Assembly: GCA_934418125.1 (NCBI GenBank)
Contig: CAKRWT010000001.1
Span: 124,001 to 188,000, forward strand
DNA from: an uncultured Lachnospiraceae bacterium
Lineage (GTDB): Bacteria; Bacillota; Clostridia; Lachnospirales; Lachnospiraceae
DNA length: 64,000 nt
Reading direction: 5' to 3'
Position numbers and translations under genes: made by a program. Numbering within the stretch: the stretch's first letter is position 1; every line of letters begins with the position of its first letter. Positions 35,810 to 45,402 of this stretch are shown one piece after another. The notes under the pieces are model-generated. The model saw only the letters and a list, made by a program, of their open reading frames with translations, had not been told where the DNA came from and did no database searches.

Positions 35810-36456
35810 TCATCAGCCCTCAGTTTTCCGGTTTCTTCCAATCTCTGCCTGCGGATTTGTGCAAAATTTCCCTCCACCGCATTGGTATCCTCCGCTACTT
35901 CATCCGTATGTCCCAATACGGTTTTGACCGTCAGCCAGATTACCTTCATATCCATGGCAAAAGACAGATGTTCCACATATTCGACATCCTTATCCATTCT
36001 TCTGTCCCAGTCAATGAAATTCCTTCCACTTACCTGTGCCAGCCCTGTCAGTCCGGGACGCACCGAATGTCTCAGCTTCTCCCGCTTACTGTAGTAAGGC
36101 AGATAGGATACCAACAATGGTCTTGGACCGATAATGCTCATATCCCCTTTCAGAATATTAAACAGCTCCGGCAGTTCATCCAGACTGGTTCCCCGCAGGA
36201 ATTTTCCAAATTTTGTCAGACGTACTGCATCGGGCAGAAGCTCTCCTTTTTCATCCCGCTCGTCTGTCATCGTCCGGAACTTGCACAGTGTAAAAATCTT
36301 CTCATCCTTCCCAGGTCTTTCCTGATGGAAAATAACCGGGCTGCCCAGCTTTCCCCGCACCAGAATGGTAAGTACCAGTAACAGGGGACTTAAAAGGATA
36401 ATGGCACATAGTGACAGAAGAAAATCCAGACACCTTTTCACCCATTTCTTATACAT
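35806..36456 (-). CDS. Monotopic initiating sugar transferase (PglC-like phosphoglycosyl transferase)
   Basis: A 216-residue protein with one re-entrant N-terminal membrane helix (about 10-34), KFRTM (59-63), the catalytic Asp-Glu pair at 93-94 in TSLDELPEL, MSIIGPRPLL (106-115) and RPGLTGLAQVSGRN. These define the small phosphoglycosyl transferases that move a sugar-1-phosphate from a UDP-sugar to undecaprenyl phosphate and so start the glycan. Its stop overlaps the next gene (ATP-grasp) by four bases. The sugar is probably the 4-amino-6-deoxy sugar made by the two genes just upstream, possibly after acylation. It is a different type from the polytopic initiating enzyme whose N-terminus is at 1-506. 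Confidence 0.92.
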   Translation of the reverse strand: MYKKWVKRCLDFLLSLCAIILLSPLLLVLTILVRGKLGSPVIFHQERPGKDEKIFTLCKFRTMTDERDEKGELLPDAVRLTKFGKFLRGTSLDELPELFNILKGDMSIIGPRPLLVSYLPYYSKREKLRHSVRPGLTGLAQVSGRNFIDWDRRMDKDVEYVEHLSFAMDMKVIWLTVKTVLGHTDEVAEDTNAVEGNFAQIRRQRLEETGKLRADE

Positions 36457-36477
36457 AGTTTTCCCTTCGCCTATTTT

Positions 36478-37611
36478 CTACTTACCAAAGCACCTTCTGA
36501 CCGTAGCAATAATCAATTCCATGTCTTCCGGTGTATTCTTAATATCACTTGGCAGGCACAGACCTCTTTCAAAAATATCTGTTCCCACGCTGCTGCCATC
36601 CGGATAATACGGAATAAAATCATACTCTGCGAATACCGGCTGTAAATGCATCGGTTTCCAGATAGGTCTGCTCTCAATGTTCTCTTCTGCCAGGGCATCC
36701 ATGACCATATCCGGCGTTACCTTGCAGCCAGATGCAATGGTCATGCAGGATAACCAGTTATTAGCGTCGCCGTCCGGATTCATGGGATTCATGGTAATCT
36801 CTTCCACATCGGCAAATGCCTCTTTGTACTGCGCATAAATAGCCTTCTTTAATGCCTTATGCTCCTCCAGGTGCAATAACTGTCCTCTTCCGATTCCCGC
36901 TGTGATATTGCTCATACGATAGTTATATCCTATTTGAGAATGCTGATAATATCTTGCAGGGTCACGCGCCTGGGTCGCCAAGAAGGTGGCGCGTTTGGTT
37001 GCCTCTTCGTCAGCAGATACCAGCATTCCGCCGCCGGAAGTGGTAATAATCTTATTTCCATTAAAGGAATAAATGCCATATTTTCCAAAAGTTCCTGTGT
37101 GTTTTCCCTTGTAGGTACTGCTCAAAGACTCTGCGGCATCCTCTATCAAAGGTACATTATGTTCCTGACAGATTGCCATAATCGCATCCAGTCTGGCAGG
37201 TGTGCCATACAGATGCACACAGATAACTGCCTTGGGATTGGGATATTTTTCAAACGCTTTCTCCAAGGCCTCCGGTGACATGTTCCAGGTATCCGGCTCC
37301 GCATCGATAAAAACAGGTGTTGCTTTCTCATAAACGATGGGGTTACAGGTTGCCGAAAAAGTCAAATCAGAAACAAATACAATATCTCCCTGTTGGATAT
37401 CCAAAAGCTTTAAGGATAGATGGATGGCTGCTGTTCCCGCACTTAATGCCGCAGCGTGACCACAGGATGTATACTCTGCCATCTCCTTTTCAAAAGCATT
37501 GACATTTGGCCCTAAGGGAGCTACCCAGTTGGTGTCAAATGCTTCCTTGATAAATTTCTGTTCCTCTCCATGCATGGTAGGACTGGACAAATAGATTCGT
37601 TTCCTCTCCAT
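36478..37611 (-). CDS. DegT/DnrJ/EryC1 aminotransferase (PglE-like)
   Basis: A 377-residue PLP-dependent sugar aminotransferase. SAGTAAIHL (57-65), FSATCN, LIEDAAESLSS (155-165) and the Schiff-base lysine Lys187 in SFNGNKIITTSGGGML are all present; NYRMSNI follows at about 228. The SFNGNKIITT form is that of PglE and related enzymes that aminate UDP-4-keto-6-deoxy-GlcNAc to UDP-4-amino-4,6-dideoxy-GlcNAc using glutamate. The upstream gene (37626-39515) makes that keto sugar and the downstream one starts the glycan with it. Confidence 0.9.
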   Translation of the reverse strand: MERKRIYLSSPTMHGEEQKFIKEAFDTNWVAPLGPNVNAFEKEMAEYTSCGHAAALSAGTAAIHLSLKLLDIQQGDIVFVSDLTFSATCNPIVYEKATPVFIDAEPDTWNMSPEALEKAFEKYPNPKAVICVHLYGTPARLDAIMAICQEHNVPLIEDAAESLSSTYKGKHTGTFGKYGIYSFNGNKIITTSGGGMLVSADEEATKRATFLATQARDPARYYQHSQIGYNYRMSNITAGIGRGQLLHLEEHKALKKAIYAQYKEAFADVEEITMNPMNPDGDANNWLSCMTIASGCKVTPDMVMDALAEENIESRPIWKPMHLQPVFAEYDFIPYYPDGSSVGTDIFERGLCLPSDIKNTPEDMELIIATVRRCFGK

Positions 37612-37625
37612 AACTGCCTCCTGTT

Positions 37626-39515
37626 TTACTGTGCCTTCCGGTAATGATAGGTTGGCACAATTTTCTGTATCAGTGGTCTGATATCAGAACTCTCAATCTG
37701 ACTTTCGTCCTTCAATTCCTTTAACTGTGCAAAAAATTCCTGCTCATCTAACTCAATCGGCTTGCCGATATGAATCAGCTTATTGGCGGTTTCCTTCATG
37801 CCCTCTTCATCCATCAGCAGCTCTTCATACAGCTTCTCTCCGGGACGAAGTCCTGTAAATTCAATCTTAATATCTTCTCCTACACGATAGCCCGATAACT
37901 TAATCAGGTTCTCTGCCAGGGTCAGAATCTTAACCGGCTCTCCCATATCCAGGACGAAAATTTCTCCACCTTTGGCATAGGCTCCCGCCTGCAATACCAA
38001 AGATACCGCTTCCGGTATGGTCATGAAATAACGGATAATATCCGGATGGGTAACCGTAACCGGTCCCCCCGCAGCAATCTGCTTACGGAACAATGGAATG
38101 ACACTGCCATTACTTCCTAATACATTACCAAATCTTACTGCTACAAACTCGGTATCATAATGCTTGTCAAAGGTCTGGATGATCATTTCACAGATTCGTT
38201 TGCTGGCTCCCATGATATTCGTAGGATTTACCGCCTTATCTGTGGAAATCATAACAAATCTCTGCACACCGCTCATGGCGGCTGCCTGCGCTGTCTTAAA
38301 CGTGCCAAAGACATTGTTCTTGATTGCCTCGGTAGGGCTGTCCTCCATCAGTGGCACATGCTTATGGGCCGCCGCATGGTACACAATGTCCGGCTTGTAT
38401 CTGGAACAGATATAGTTCATACGGTTCGTATTTCTGACCGATGCAATGAGCACCACCAGATCCAGCTCCGGATACTTCTGTTTCAGTTCCTGCTGTACGT
38501 CATAAACACTGTTTTCATAAATATCAATAATAATCAGCTGTTTCGGCTTGTGTGCCGCAATCTGCCGGCACAGCTCGCTGCCAATGGAACCGCCGCCACC
38601 GGTTACCAGTACCTTCTTATTCTGGACATATCCCAGAATCGAATTCATATCAACCGTAATCGGCTCACGTCCCAGTAAATCCTCTACTTCCACATCACGC
38701 AGCTTGCTGACATTCACTTCTCCGTTTACCAGCTGGTACATACCCGGCAGAGAACGCAGCTTGCAGTTCGTATCCTTACAGATTTCCAGTATTTTCCGGA
38801 TTTCTGCCCTGCTGGCCGAAGGCATTGCCACAATAATCTCGTCTACTTCATATAAATCGGCACACTCTACAATCTTATCCCGTCCGCCGACAACCTTAAT
38901 GCCCTGAATATATCTTCCCCATTTTCCCTTATCATCATCAATAATACATTTGATAACCATGGTGGAGAAATTACTGTTTACAATCTCTTTGATAATGACA
39001 TTGGCGGCTTCACCCGCACCAATTACCATAACCGAAATACGGTTCTTTTTATTCTGCTGCTTATGCTTAAGCCCCCGGAAAAAGCGGTAGGAAAAACGGC
39101 TGGCAAAAATACAGCTGACTAACAGGAACATATACAGAAGATAATAGCTCTTCGGTACGGCCTGTTCACTGCCTCTTCGGAAAAACTGCATACCCAGACC
39201 ATTTAAAATGGTAGAGGTCACGCAGGCAACGATAATATTCTGTAATTCGTTTTCGCCCGCAAACGCCCACAGGCTGCTGTACAGGCGGAAAAAGTAGAAT
39301 ACCACCAGTGTAAGCAGAATATTAATCGGCATAAAATACTCGATGGGCTGCATGAAATGTTCCGGTATGGACTCTATATGGAACTCATACCGGGCAATAA
39401 TCGCCAGATAGCTTGCCAGAATCACGCTGATAACATCGTAGATAATCAATGCAGTTCTTCTATAGAATAATTTTACATTAAATGGGTGTTTCTTTTCTTT
39501 CATATCTCTATCCAT
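37626..39515 (-). CDS. UDP-GlcNAc 4,6-dehydratase (PglF/WbpM/CapD-like, membrane-bound)
   Basis: A 629-residue protein with four N-terminal membrane segments (about 20-140), a first Rossmann domain with GAGEAA (166-171), and a catalytic SDR domain with VTGGGGSIGSELC (304-316). The active-site segment MISTDKAVNPTNIMGASKR has Thr425-Asp426-Lys427 and Met435 where most SDR enzymes have Tyr, as in PglF and FlaA1-type inverting/retaining dehydratases. It turns UDP-GlcNAc into UDP-2-acetamido-2,6-dideoxy-4-keto-hexose at the membrane. It is the first gene of the pgl-like series read right to left. Transcription probably continues from the polymerase gene, whose stop is only four bases away. Confidence 0.92.
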   Translation of the reverse strand: MDRDMKEKKHPFNVKLFYRRTALIIYDVISVILASYLAIIARYEFHIESIPEHFMQPIEYFMPINILLTLVVFYFFRLYSSLWAFAGENELQNIIVACVTSTILNGLGMQFFRRGSEQAVPKSYYLLYMFLLVSCIFASRFSYRFFRGLKHKQQNKKNRISVMVIGAGEAANVIIKEIVNSNFSTMVIKCIIDDDKGKWGRYIQGIKVVGGRDKIVECADLYEVDEIIVAMPSASRAEIRKILEICKDTNCKLRSLPGMYQLVNGEVNVSKLRDVEVEDLLGREPITVDMNSILGYVQNKKVLVTGGGGSIGSELCRQIAAHKPKQLIIIDIYENSVYDVQQELKQKYPELDLVVLIASVRNTNRMNYICSRYKPDIVYHAAAHKHVPLMEDSPTEAIKNNVFGTFKTAQAAAMSGVQRFVMISTDKAVNPTNIMGASKRICEMIIQTFDKHYDTEFVAVRFGNVLGSNGSVIPLFRKQIAAGGPVTVTHPDIIRYFMTIPEAVSLVLQAGAYAKGGEIFVLDMGEPVKILTLAENLIKLSGYRVGEDIKIEFTGLRPGEKLYEELLMDEEGMKETANKLIHIGKPIELDEQEFFAQLKELKDESQIESSDIRPLIQKIVPTYHYRKAQ

Positions 39516-39519
39516 TTTC

Positions 39520-42012
39520 TTACACTGTTTTCTTTTCCTGCTGTAACAGCGGCGCCAATGTCAGTAACAGACAATAGGCAATCGGGCAGCAGGGATGGAA
39601 AATCCATTCTGTCAGTCCCGCAACGGCGAACAATACCAGAATCGCTAATGGTAATGCCGCACAGGAAACATCCTCTTTCCTCCTGTGATAATAAATCATC
39701 CCCTGCACAAAAGTTCCCGCTCCTAACAGGATAAACACAAGCCCCACATAAATACCATGGTCATAAGCCACCTGTAAATAAATATTATGGGCATGTACAA
39801 TATAATTTCCATCAGGCAGCATAATTCCCATATCATCGTGCCCGAAGGTATTTAACCGTTCATAGTAAGTCCTGAAAATTTCCAGTCTTCCGTTGGCGTA
39901 AGAGTCCTCACCCTCATCCTCTGTAACCGTTTCCGGTCCGGCAGCCATATCTTCTGCGGAAACAAGCAGTATCCTGCCTGTCTGTTCCAGAAGTGGAGAA
40001 TCTATCCGGTTATCCCCATACATGTGCTCATAGTTGGTGGTCTTTAAGCACTTCTCTTCCGGGATTCCCAGAACCTTCATCTCGAATACCTGTACAAAAC
40101 GCTGAATCGTAATGTAATACCAGGAATTCATATCCCTGCCGTGCATAATCTCTGTCGGCAGTTCCTCAATCTCATGTACCCTGGGGTCTGCCGTCACAGA
40201 AGGAATCAGACGCTGTGCCGTAAAAATAATCGGAAAGCATACCAGAATGGCTGCCACCGTAAGTCCTGCCGCCTTGAAAATCTGTATCCATCTTTGCGAC
40301 AGGGAGAAGCAGCACACCGGAATCACAATAAGTGCTGTTACTACCATCGCCAGATACCCGGTTCTCGACAGGGTAAATAACAGATACACCGAAGAAGCAC
40401 CTAACAGGAATAATTCCTTATAAACACCTGCCAGTCCCGGACATCTCCGATAGGCATCCAGGAATTTGACCAACGCAGCAGTCACTACCAGTGCCAGATA
40501 AACCGCAGCGATAGTTACCGTATGGAAAATAAACGGATACCGGTAATACTGATAAAACATATAAGGTCTGTGTAAGAAACAATAGACCATCATAACCATA
40601 AAGTGGAATAAAATACCATTGCAGATATTTTGTAACAGATACCGCCTCTTATCCCACCCGGACATTCTCAGATAATACAATACAAAAGCGCATACCAGAT
40701 AAATGGGCCATCCCCTGGTATTGCGGTAAAGAATAATCAGGGCAAAAAACGCTGCCACCAGGACACCATACCAGATGGAAAATCTGCCAATCTGCCTGCG
40801 TACCAGCATGGAAATCGTATTAAGCAGGATAAAACCGGTCAGCACCGCTACCCACACGGTCAGTTTTACGACCAGGATTTCCTGTTCTTCCTGCACCTCC
40901 AGGGCTGCCACTGCCTGATTATAATAGCGTACCCCAAAAATCAGCGCAAACACCCCATAGATGCCATTATATAAATTAAAAATTTCTTCTTTCCGATAAG
41001 TCACAATCAATGCCAGGGCAAAGAAAATCAATACCTGCCGATAGGCAATGGTGTGATGGATTTCATATAACCCATTCATATAATTACAGCATGCCCAGAT
41101 AGCTCCGGCAAACATCCCCGCCTGAAGATACCCCTGCCACCGGTCTTTTAAGAAGGTCAGGATACCATCCGTAGAAGCCAGTCCGGCACGATTATGGTTT
41201 ATGCTGTAAAACAGCACCAGGGCGATAAGGATAATACTGATTTCATAGAACAGAATGGAAACTGCATCTTCCGTATAAAGCTTACATGGCCACACAGAAA
41301 CCATGGCTGCCACGGTTATCACTGCAATCACCGGATTTGCCACAGCCTTGAAAGTCTGCTCCACGGTAACTAACCAGTTCTTCGCCGGGTGCTTTCTGTA
41401 GTATCTGCTGCTGCCATAAGTAACACAAACTGCAAACAGCACTAACAGGGCATCACATAATAATGTTTTGCCCTTCCTTAATGGTACTTCGTAATCATAT
41501 TCTGCCACCATACAATGTTCCGTGTCTTCCACATTACCATAATACAGTGTCCCATTATAGATATTGCCACATTCTTCGGTATTCTCGTAGGCTACCCGCA
41601 GCGGTGTTTCCAGTCCCTGCACCAGGAAATAATACTCCCTGCCCACTTCCGTATCCAGATTTACCTGCACCTTACAGTATCCCGGTATTTCCTTCATATC
41701 CGCAGTGCTTACTACCTGTTGCAGCACAATGTTCATAGACGCATCATAGAGGACGAAGTTAAAAGTTTCCCCCACCGTTCCCTCACTGAAATAGATTGCA
41801 ATCTCTTTCAGTCTGTCGTACTGCGCAATAAACATCTGCTTTACCACATAACCGGAAGTAATTTCCTCCGACTGGGCAACAATCTTCTTATTCGATGCCG
41901 AAACAACCGTTTCCTTCACAAGCCGCAAAGGCCACAGGGAAAGAATCACTGCTACGGCAATTATCCAGACAACACTGCACAGAGCGCGCCTTTTATCCAT
42001 AATTTTATTCAT
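39520..42012 (-). CDS. Large Wzy_C-type polymerase/O-antigen ligase family protein with extra N-terminal outside domain
   Basis: An 830-residue membrane protein. After a first membrane helix (about 12-30) comes a polar, beta-rich stretch of about 150 residues (35-185, with TFNFVLYDASMNIVLQQV and KVQVNLDTEVGREYYFLV), then a second helix and about eleven more. The last third has GRLEIFRTYYERLNTFG and AHNIYLQVAYDHGIYVGLVFI, the conserved His loop and following helix of Wzy_C ligase/polymerase proteins. It is a candidate to polymerise or transfer the pgl-like repeat unit to an acceptor outside the membrane. The inserted domain could bind the acceptor glycan. A strong extended -10 promoter lies just upstream (42067-42095). 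Confidence 0.78.
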   Translation of the reverse strand: MNKIMDKRRALCSVVWIIAVAVILSLWPLRLVKETVVSASNKKIVAQSEEITSGYVVKQMFIAQYDRLKEIAIYFSEGTVGETFNFVLYDASMNIVLQQVVSTADMKEIPGYCKVQVNLDTEVGREYYFLVQGLETPLRVAYENTEECGNIYNGTLYYGNVEDTEHCMVAEYDYEVPLRKGKTLLCDALLVLFAVCVTYGSSRYYRKHPAKNWLVTVEQTFKAVANPVIAVITVAAMVSVWPCKLYTEDAVSILFYEISIILIALVLFYSINHNRAGLASTDGILTFLKDRWQGYLQAGMFAGAIWACCNYMNGLYEIHHTIAYRQVLIFFALALIVTYRKEEIFNLYNGIYGVFALIFGVRYYNQAVAALEVQEEQEILVVKLTVWVAVLTGFILLNTISMLVRRQIGRFSIWYGVLVAAFFALIILYRNTRGWPIYLVCAFVLYYLRMSGWDKRRYLLQNICNGILFHFMVMMVYCFLHRPYMFYQYYRYPFIFHTVTIAAVYLALVVTAALVKFLDAYRRCPGLAGVYKELFLLGASSVYLLFTLSRTGYLAMVVTALIVIPVCCFSLSQRWIQIFKAAGLTVAAILVCFPIIFTAQRLIPSVTADPRVHEIEELPTEIMHGRDMNSWYYITIQRFVQVFEMKVLGIPEEKCLKTTNYEHMYGDNRIDSPLLEQTGRILLVSAEDMAAGPETVTEDEGEDSYANGRLEIFRTYYERLNTFGHDDMGIMLPDGNYIVHAHNIYLQVAYDHGIYVGLVFILLGAGTFVQGMIYYHRRKEDVSCAALPLAILVLFAVAGLTEWIFHPCCPIAYCLLLTLAPLLQQEKKTV

Positions 42013-42064
42013 TTTCCATATCCTGACTCATTTAGGCACACTATGCCAACTTAATAATCATTGC

Positions 42065-43924
42065 TTAGTATATCACGCTTGTGTCCTTTTTACAACTAAA
42101 GCGCTGTTCCTGTAACAGAATTGCCGTCAAAAGGGGCAGTCCAAACCAGAAAATCAACACATATCTTGGCAGATAGGTCGGTCCCAGAATAACTGTCAGC
42201 CATAAAAGCAACACCAGAAAATACGGCATAATAATATGGTATTTTCTGCGATACAAAACATAACTGAATGCAAAGGCAAAGCCCCAGAACAGGCAGCCCG
42301 GTGAAAACAGCATGGAAAAAATCGGAATCTTTTCCTGCTGGATTTCCAGGGACAGTTTCCGGTACATCTCATCCAGCCAGGGAATCTTACTTGCCCGGAC
42401 ACCCGGTAATTCTACCTCATATCCAAAGTACGAACAGTTCTCATAGGTAAATGTGAACACCGAATTGCCTGCATAGACATTGATGACCGTATCCGGATAC
42501 CAGAAACCATAAGATGTCATCAGCCAGGCATTCAGATAGGACAATGGCTTCCGTAATCCAATCCGCAGCCATAATTTCACATACCTTGTCTTATCCTTTG
42601 CATAAGCCTGATTATTAAAATAGTATTTTACCGGGTCAGACAATCTGGCATTGTATAAAGAAAGGGCATCCTCTGACAGTACCTCATGCAAAATCTCCCG
42701 GTCTTCCTCTGTAAACGTCTCCGGGCTGTATTTATAAGTCCGCGCTAACTGCTGGATAGGCACGGTAAGCATTTCCTGATTCTCCGAATTCTCTGCCTGA
42801 AGGGCTGCCGTCAGGGCACTGTTTAGTAACAGGTATCCCACCAGGGGCAGGACAAAAAGAAGAAGCGTTTTCTTATCTGCCTTTACCGCTATTTTCCTGC
42901 GGAGCAGAAATACCACCGGCAGCAGCACCAGATAGGCATAAACACCATTCTTGCGAAACAGCATCATAACCAGCGCACTTCCCATAAAAAGTGCCATCTT
43001 TTTCCTGTCATCACAAAAGCTTTCGCCCTCTATGCCAAACTCCAGCATACTGACCAGCAGCAATAATAATGCCGCTGTAAAAATCGTATCCTTCGCCGAA
43101 CACAGGGTAAACATTACGATTACCGGAAAAAGAGCAAAGTAGAGCAGGGAAAGAACCCGGAATCCTGCAGAAACTTTTTTCTTTCTAAGGTATGCCAGCA
43201 GATAGGTAAACACACCGGAAACCAGAAGCATCTGAAATACCATGTAACAGGCAATTCCCAGATTATAGGAGCCTGTTACCTTATGCACCGCACAAATAAT
43301 GCCCCCCAGAAGCAGCACATGCGCCAGTGGATGATGGGTAGTAAATACTCTGCTCGCCACCTGTAAATACTCTTCCTGTGCATCATAAACAAAAAATCCC
43401 GGATACACCGCCAGAAGCACCGGCAGCCAGCAGGCCAGCAGCAGAAAGAAGGTTATTACACACCGGGTGCTTTCCTTCATCTTGAATTCCCGGCGGGTAC
43501 CCAGTTGTTCCATGGCCTGTGCCTTACGTTCCTCCAGATTCCCCAGAAAATTCCAAAATTTCCGCACCAGGATCGTAAACAGGGCTGTAAGCACCGGTAA
43601 GGAAATCCACAGCCCGGGGTCTTTGAAGTCAACATTTTCCACATAATCAAGCCTTGTCCCGAATAACATCGCCGTAGTGAACAGGAAGGATAAAATACCT
43701 GCCAGCCACCAGCCCCTTTTATCCTTTAAATCAATGGTATGCAGGGACAGATTTACCGCATAATAGCAAAGCACCCAAACCAGAACGGAAAAGATGCTGT
43801 TGGTAAACACCAGCCCATTGTCCTTCAGATTTAGTATCTGGGGAAAACAGAGTGTCGCTGCCGTTGCCAGGCAAAAGGCAATGATATTTAATTTAATTCT
43901 GATTTTCCACTGTATCTCGTTCAT
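42065..43924 (-). CDS. DUF6020 family polytopic membrane protein, GT-C-like
   Basis: A 619-residue protein with about thirteen membrane segments. Its key loop, YPGFFVYDAQEEYLQV followed by TTHHPLAHVLLLG (about 174-206), matches that of the paralogue at 24079-25716. Near the end is a soluble loop followed by two to three helices. The start ATG at 43924 lies 32 bases inside the end of the GtrB-like gene, a strong sign of coupling. With GtrB making the lipid-phosphate sugar and GtrA flipping it, this protein would be the third partner that places the sugar on the glycan outside. That reading is inferred from gene order. Confidence 0.72.
   Translation of the reverse strand: MNEIQWKIRIKLNIIAFCLATAATLCFPQILNLKDNGLVFTNSIFSVLVWVLCYYAVNLSLHTIDLKDKRGWWLAGILSFLFTTAMLFGTRLDYVENVDFKDPGLWISLPVLTALFTILVRKFWNFLGNLEERKAQAMEQLGTRREFKMKESTRCVITFFLLLACWLPVLLAVYPGFFVYDAQEEYLQVASRVFTTHHPLAHVLLLGGIICAVHKVTGSYNLGIACYMVFQMLLVSGVFTYLLAYLRKKKVSAGFRVLSLLYFALFPVIVMFTLCSAKDTIFTAALLLLLVSMLEFGIEGESFCDDRKKMALFMGSALVMMLFRKNGVYAYLVLLPVVFLLRRKIAVKADKKTLLLFVLPLVGYLLLNSALTAALQAENSENQEMLTVPIQQLARTYKYSPETFTEEDREILHEVLSEDALSLYNARLSDPVKYYFNNQAYAKDKTRYVKLWLRIGLRKPLSYLNAWLMTSYGFWYPDTVINVYAGNSVFTFTYENCSYFGYEVELPGVRASKIPWLDEMYRKLSLEIQQEKIPIFSMLFSPGCLFWGFAFAFSYVLYRRKYHIIMPYFLVLLLWLTVILGPTYLPRYVLIFWFGLPLLTAILLQEQRFSCKKDTSVIY
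42067..42095 (-). promoter_or_regulatory. Internal sigma-A promoter for the large polymerase gene
   Basis: On the minus strand, -35 TTGTAA (42090-42095), spacer 17, extended -10 TGA-TATACT (hexamer 42067-42072). It lies over the last codons and stop of the DUF6020 gene, with the polymerase ATG at 42012, about 50 bases downstream. Confidence 0.65.
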
Positions 43925-44849
43925 CTACACACTCTCTGATTACGTATTGTGGGGAATTGTTCAAGGATATATAGATTCTTCCAATATACTCACCGATGAT
44001 TCCCAGCATCAGCAGTATCAGTCCGCAGAAGAAGACCAAAGCGGCCATCAGGGCACTGAACCCAATCGCCACATCCGGCAATACAAATTTCTTCACAATG
44101 GTATAAATACCATACAAAAAGCCTACACCGGCGGAAGCACATCCTATGACCGTTGCCACTCTTAAAGGTTTTACGCTGAACGCCGTAAAGCCATTAAACC
44201 ACAGTCCCAGCAGTTTCCCAAGGGTATAGCCCGAGGTTCCTATCTGCCGTTCCCGGTGGGTAACGGAAACATTAGTAATGTTCTTCGTTGTCCGCAGTAC
44301 CAGCCCGATGACATAAGGATAGGAATTCTGATATCGTAACATCTCATCCACCACAAACCGGTTTGCCGCAAAGTAGCTGGAGATGTAAAGCTCCTTTGGC
44401 TTTCCCAGCATGACCCGGGTCATAAATTCATTTACCTTACTGCCAAAATTACGGAAGCCAGAATGTTGCTTATGTTCATATCTGGCGTACACTACATCAT
44501 AACCATGCTCTACCTGGGCAAGCAGTTTCCCCACCTCATTGGCCGGTGTCTGTCCATCATCATCCAGGCAGACCACAATATCTCCCTTTACTGCATGGAA
44601 GCCTGCCATCAGGGCTGCATGCTGTCCAAAATTCTTTGCCAGATTAATGCCACAGATATTTTTATGCTGATTGCAAAGCTCCTTAATCTTCCCAAACGTA
44701 TTGTCCGGTGATGCATCATTGACCAGTATGATTTCGTACCGGTACTGTGGCAATGTCTGCATCGTTTCCTGAATTTCTTCGATTACCCCGCCAATCGTCT
44801 GTTCCGAACGATAACAGGGAATCACAAAGCTGACTAACTTGTCCATCAT
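43893..44849 (-). CDS. Polyprenyl-phosphate glycosyltransferase (GtrB/CsbB-like GT2)
   Basis: A 318-residue protein: a GT-A domain with SFVIPCYRSEQTI, LVNDASPD (42-49) and VVCLDDDGQTPANEV (92-106), followed by two membrane helices (about 225-290). NFGQHAALMAGF and RERQIGTSGYTLGKL are hallmarks of the GtrB/DPMS-like family that transfers a sugar from a nucleotide to undecaprenyl phosphate. It overlaps the DUF6020 gene by 32 bases. A GtrA-like flippase is at 51341-51769. As the only GtrB in the window, it may feed several GT-C-like proteins encoded around it. Confidence 0.9.
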   Translation of the reverse strand: MMDKLVSFVIPCYRSEQTIGGVIEEIQETMQTLPQYRYEIILVNDASPDNTFGKIKELCNQHKNICGINLAKNFGQHAALMAGFHAVKGDIVVCLDDDGQTPANEVGKLLAQVEHGYDVVYARYEHKQHSGFRNFGSKVNEFMTRVMLGKPKELYISSYFAANRFVVDEMLRYQNSYPYVIGLVLRTTKNITNVSVTHRERQIGTSGYTLGKLLGLWFNGFTAFSVKPLRVATVIGCASAGVGFLYGIYTIVKKFVLPDVAIGFSALMAALVFFCGLILLMLGIIGEYIGRIYISLNNSPQYVIRECVDERDTVENQN

Positions 44850-44850
44850 T

Positions 44851-45387
44851 TCACCCCTGCACAGTTTCCTGCGCCTTTCTGTAATCCTCTCTGTCTATTT
44901 CCATAAACACGACCTCACGGACTCCCTGCTGTAAGGTTACCTGTTCTTTCTTTCCTTCTATCCGTCGGAAACCGGCATGCTCATAGCTTTTTCTGGCACC
45001 CATGTTATCCGCAAGTACCCTTAAAAACACCTTCTGAAGTCCCATCTCTTCAAAGGCATACTGCAATGCCAGTCTGGCTGCCTGGGTTCCGTATCCTTTT
45101 CCCAGCGCATCTTCTTCCCCGATAAAAATGCCATATTCCGCCGTTCCTGCACTCCGGTCAATATCCCGGAAATACACACTGCCAATCTCCCTGCCCTCTT
45201 CCAGACAGAGAATAAACTGTACCACATGCCCCGGTTTTACCTGGGTTTCTACCCAATGCAAATGGCTTTCTTCTGTAAAAAGCTCCTGATAAATAAAATT
45301 CTTCCTGACAAACTCCCGGTTACGCCAGGTTACAATTTTGCTGGAATCTTCCACCGTCATAGGGCGTAAATAAATTTCTGTCTGCAT
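44851..45387 (-). CDS. GNAT-family N-acetyltransferase (PseH/WecD/RimJ-like)
   Basis: A 178-residue GNAT. IYLRPMTVEDSSKIVTWRN (N-terminal), FRDIDRSAGTAEYGIFIG, GKGYGTQAARLAL (the acetyl-CoA loop, about 97-109) and LRVLADNMGARKSYEHAGF are present. In glycan loci such enzymes acetylate a 4-amino sugar nucleotide. Two candidate substrates occur here: the UDP-4-amino sugar of the pseudaminic pathway (PseH step, otherwise unassigned in this window) and dTDP-Fuc4N from the WecE-type aminotransferase at 47170 (the WecD/RffC step). The nearness to wecE slightly favours the second. Sequence alone does not decide. Confidence 0.75.
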   Translation of the reverse strand: MQTEIYLRPMTVEDSSKIVTWRNREFVRKNFIYQELFTEESHLHWVETQVKPGHVVQFILCLEEGREIGSVYFRDIDRSAGTAEYGIFIGEEDALGKGYGTQAARLALQYAFEEMGLQKVFLRVLADNMGARKSYEHAGFRRIEGKKEQVTLQQGVREVVFMEIDREDYRKAQETVQG

Positions 45388-45402
45388 CGTTTCTGCCCCT
45401 TT

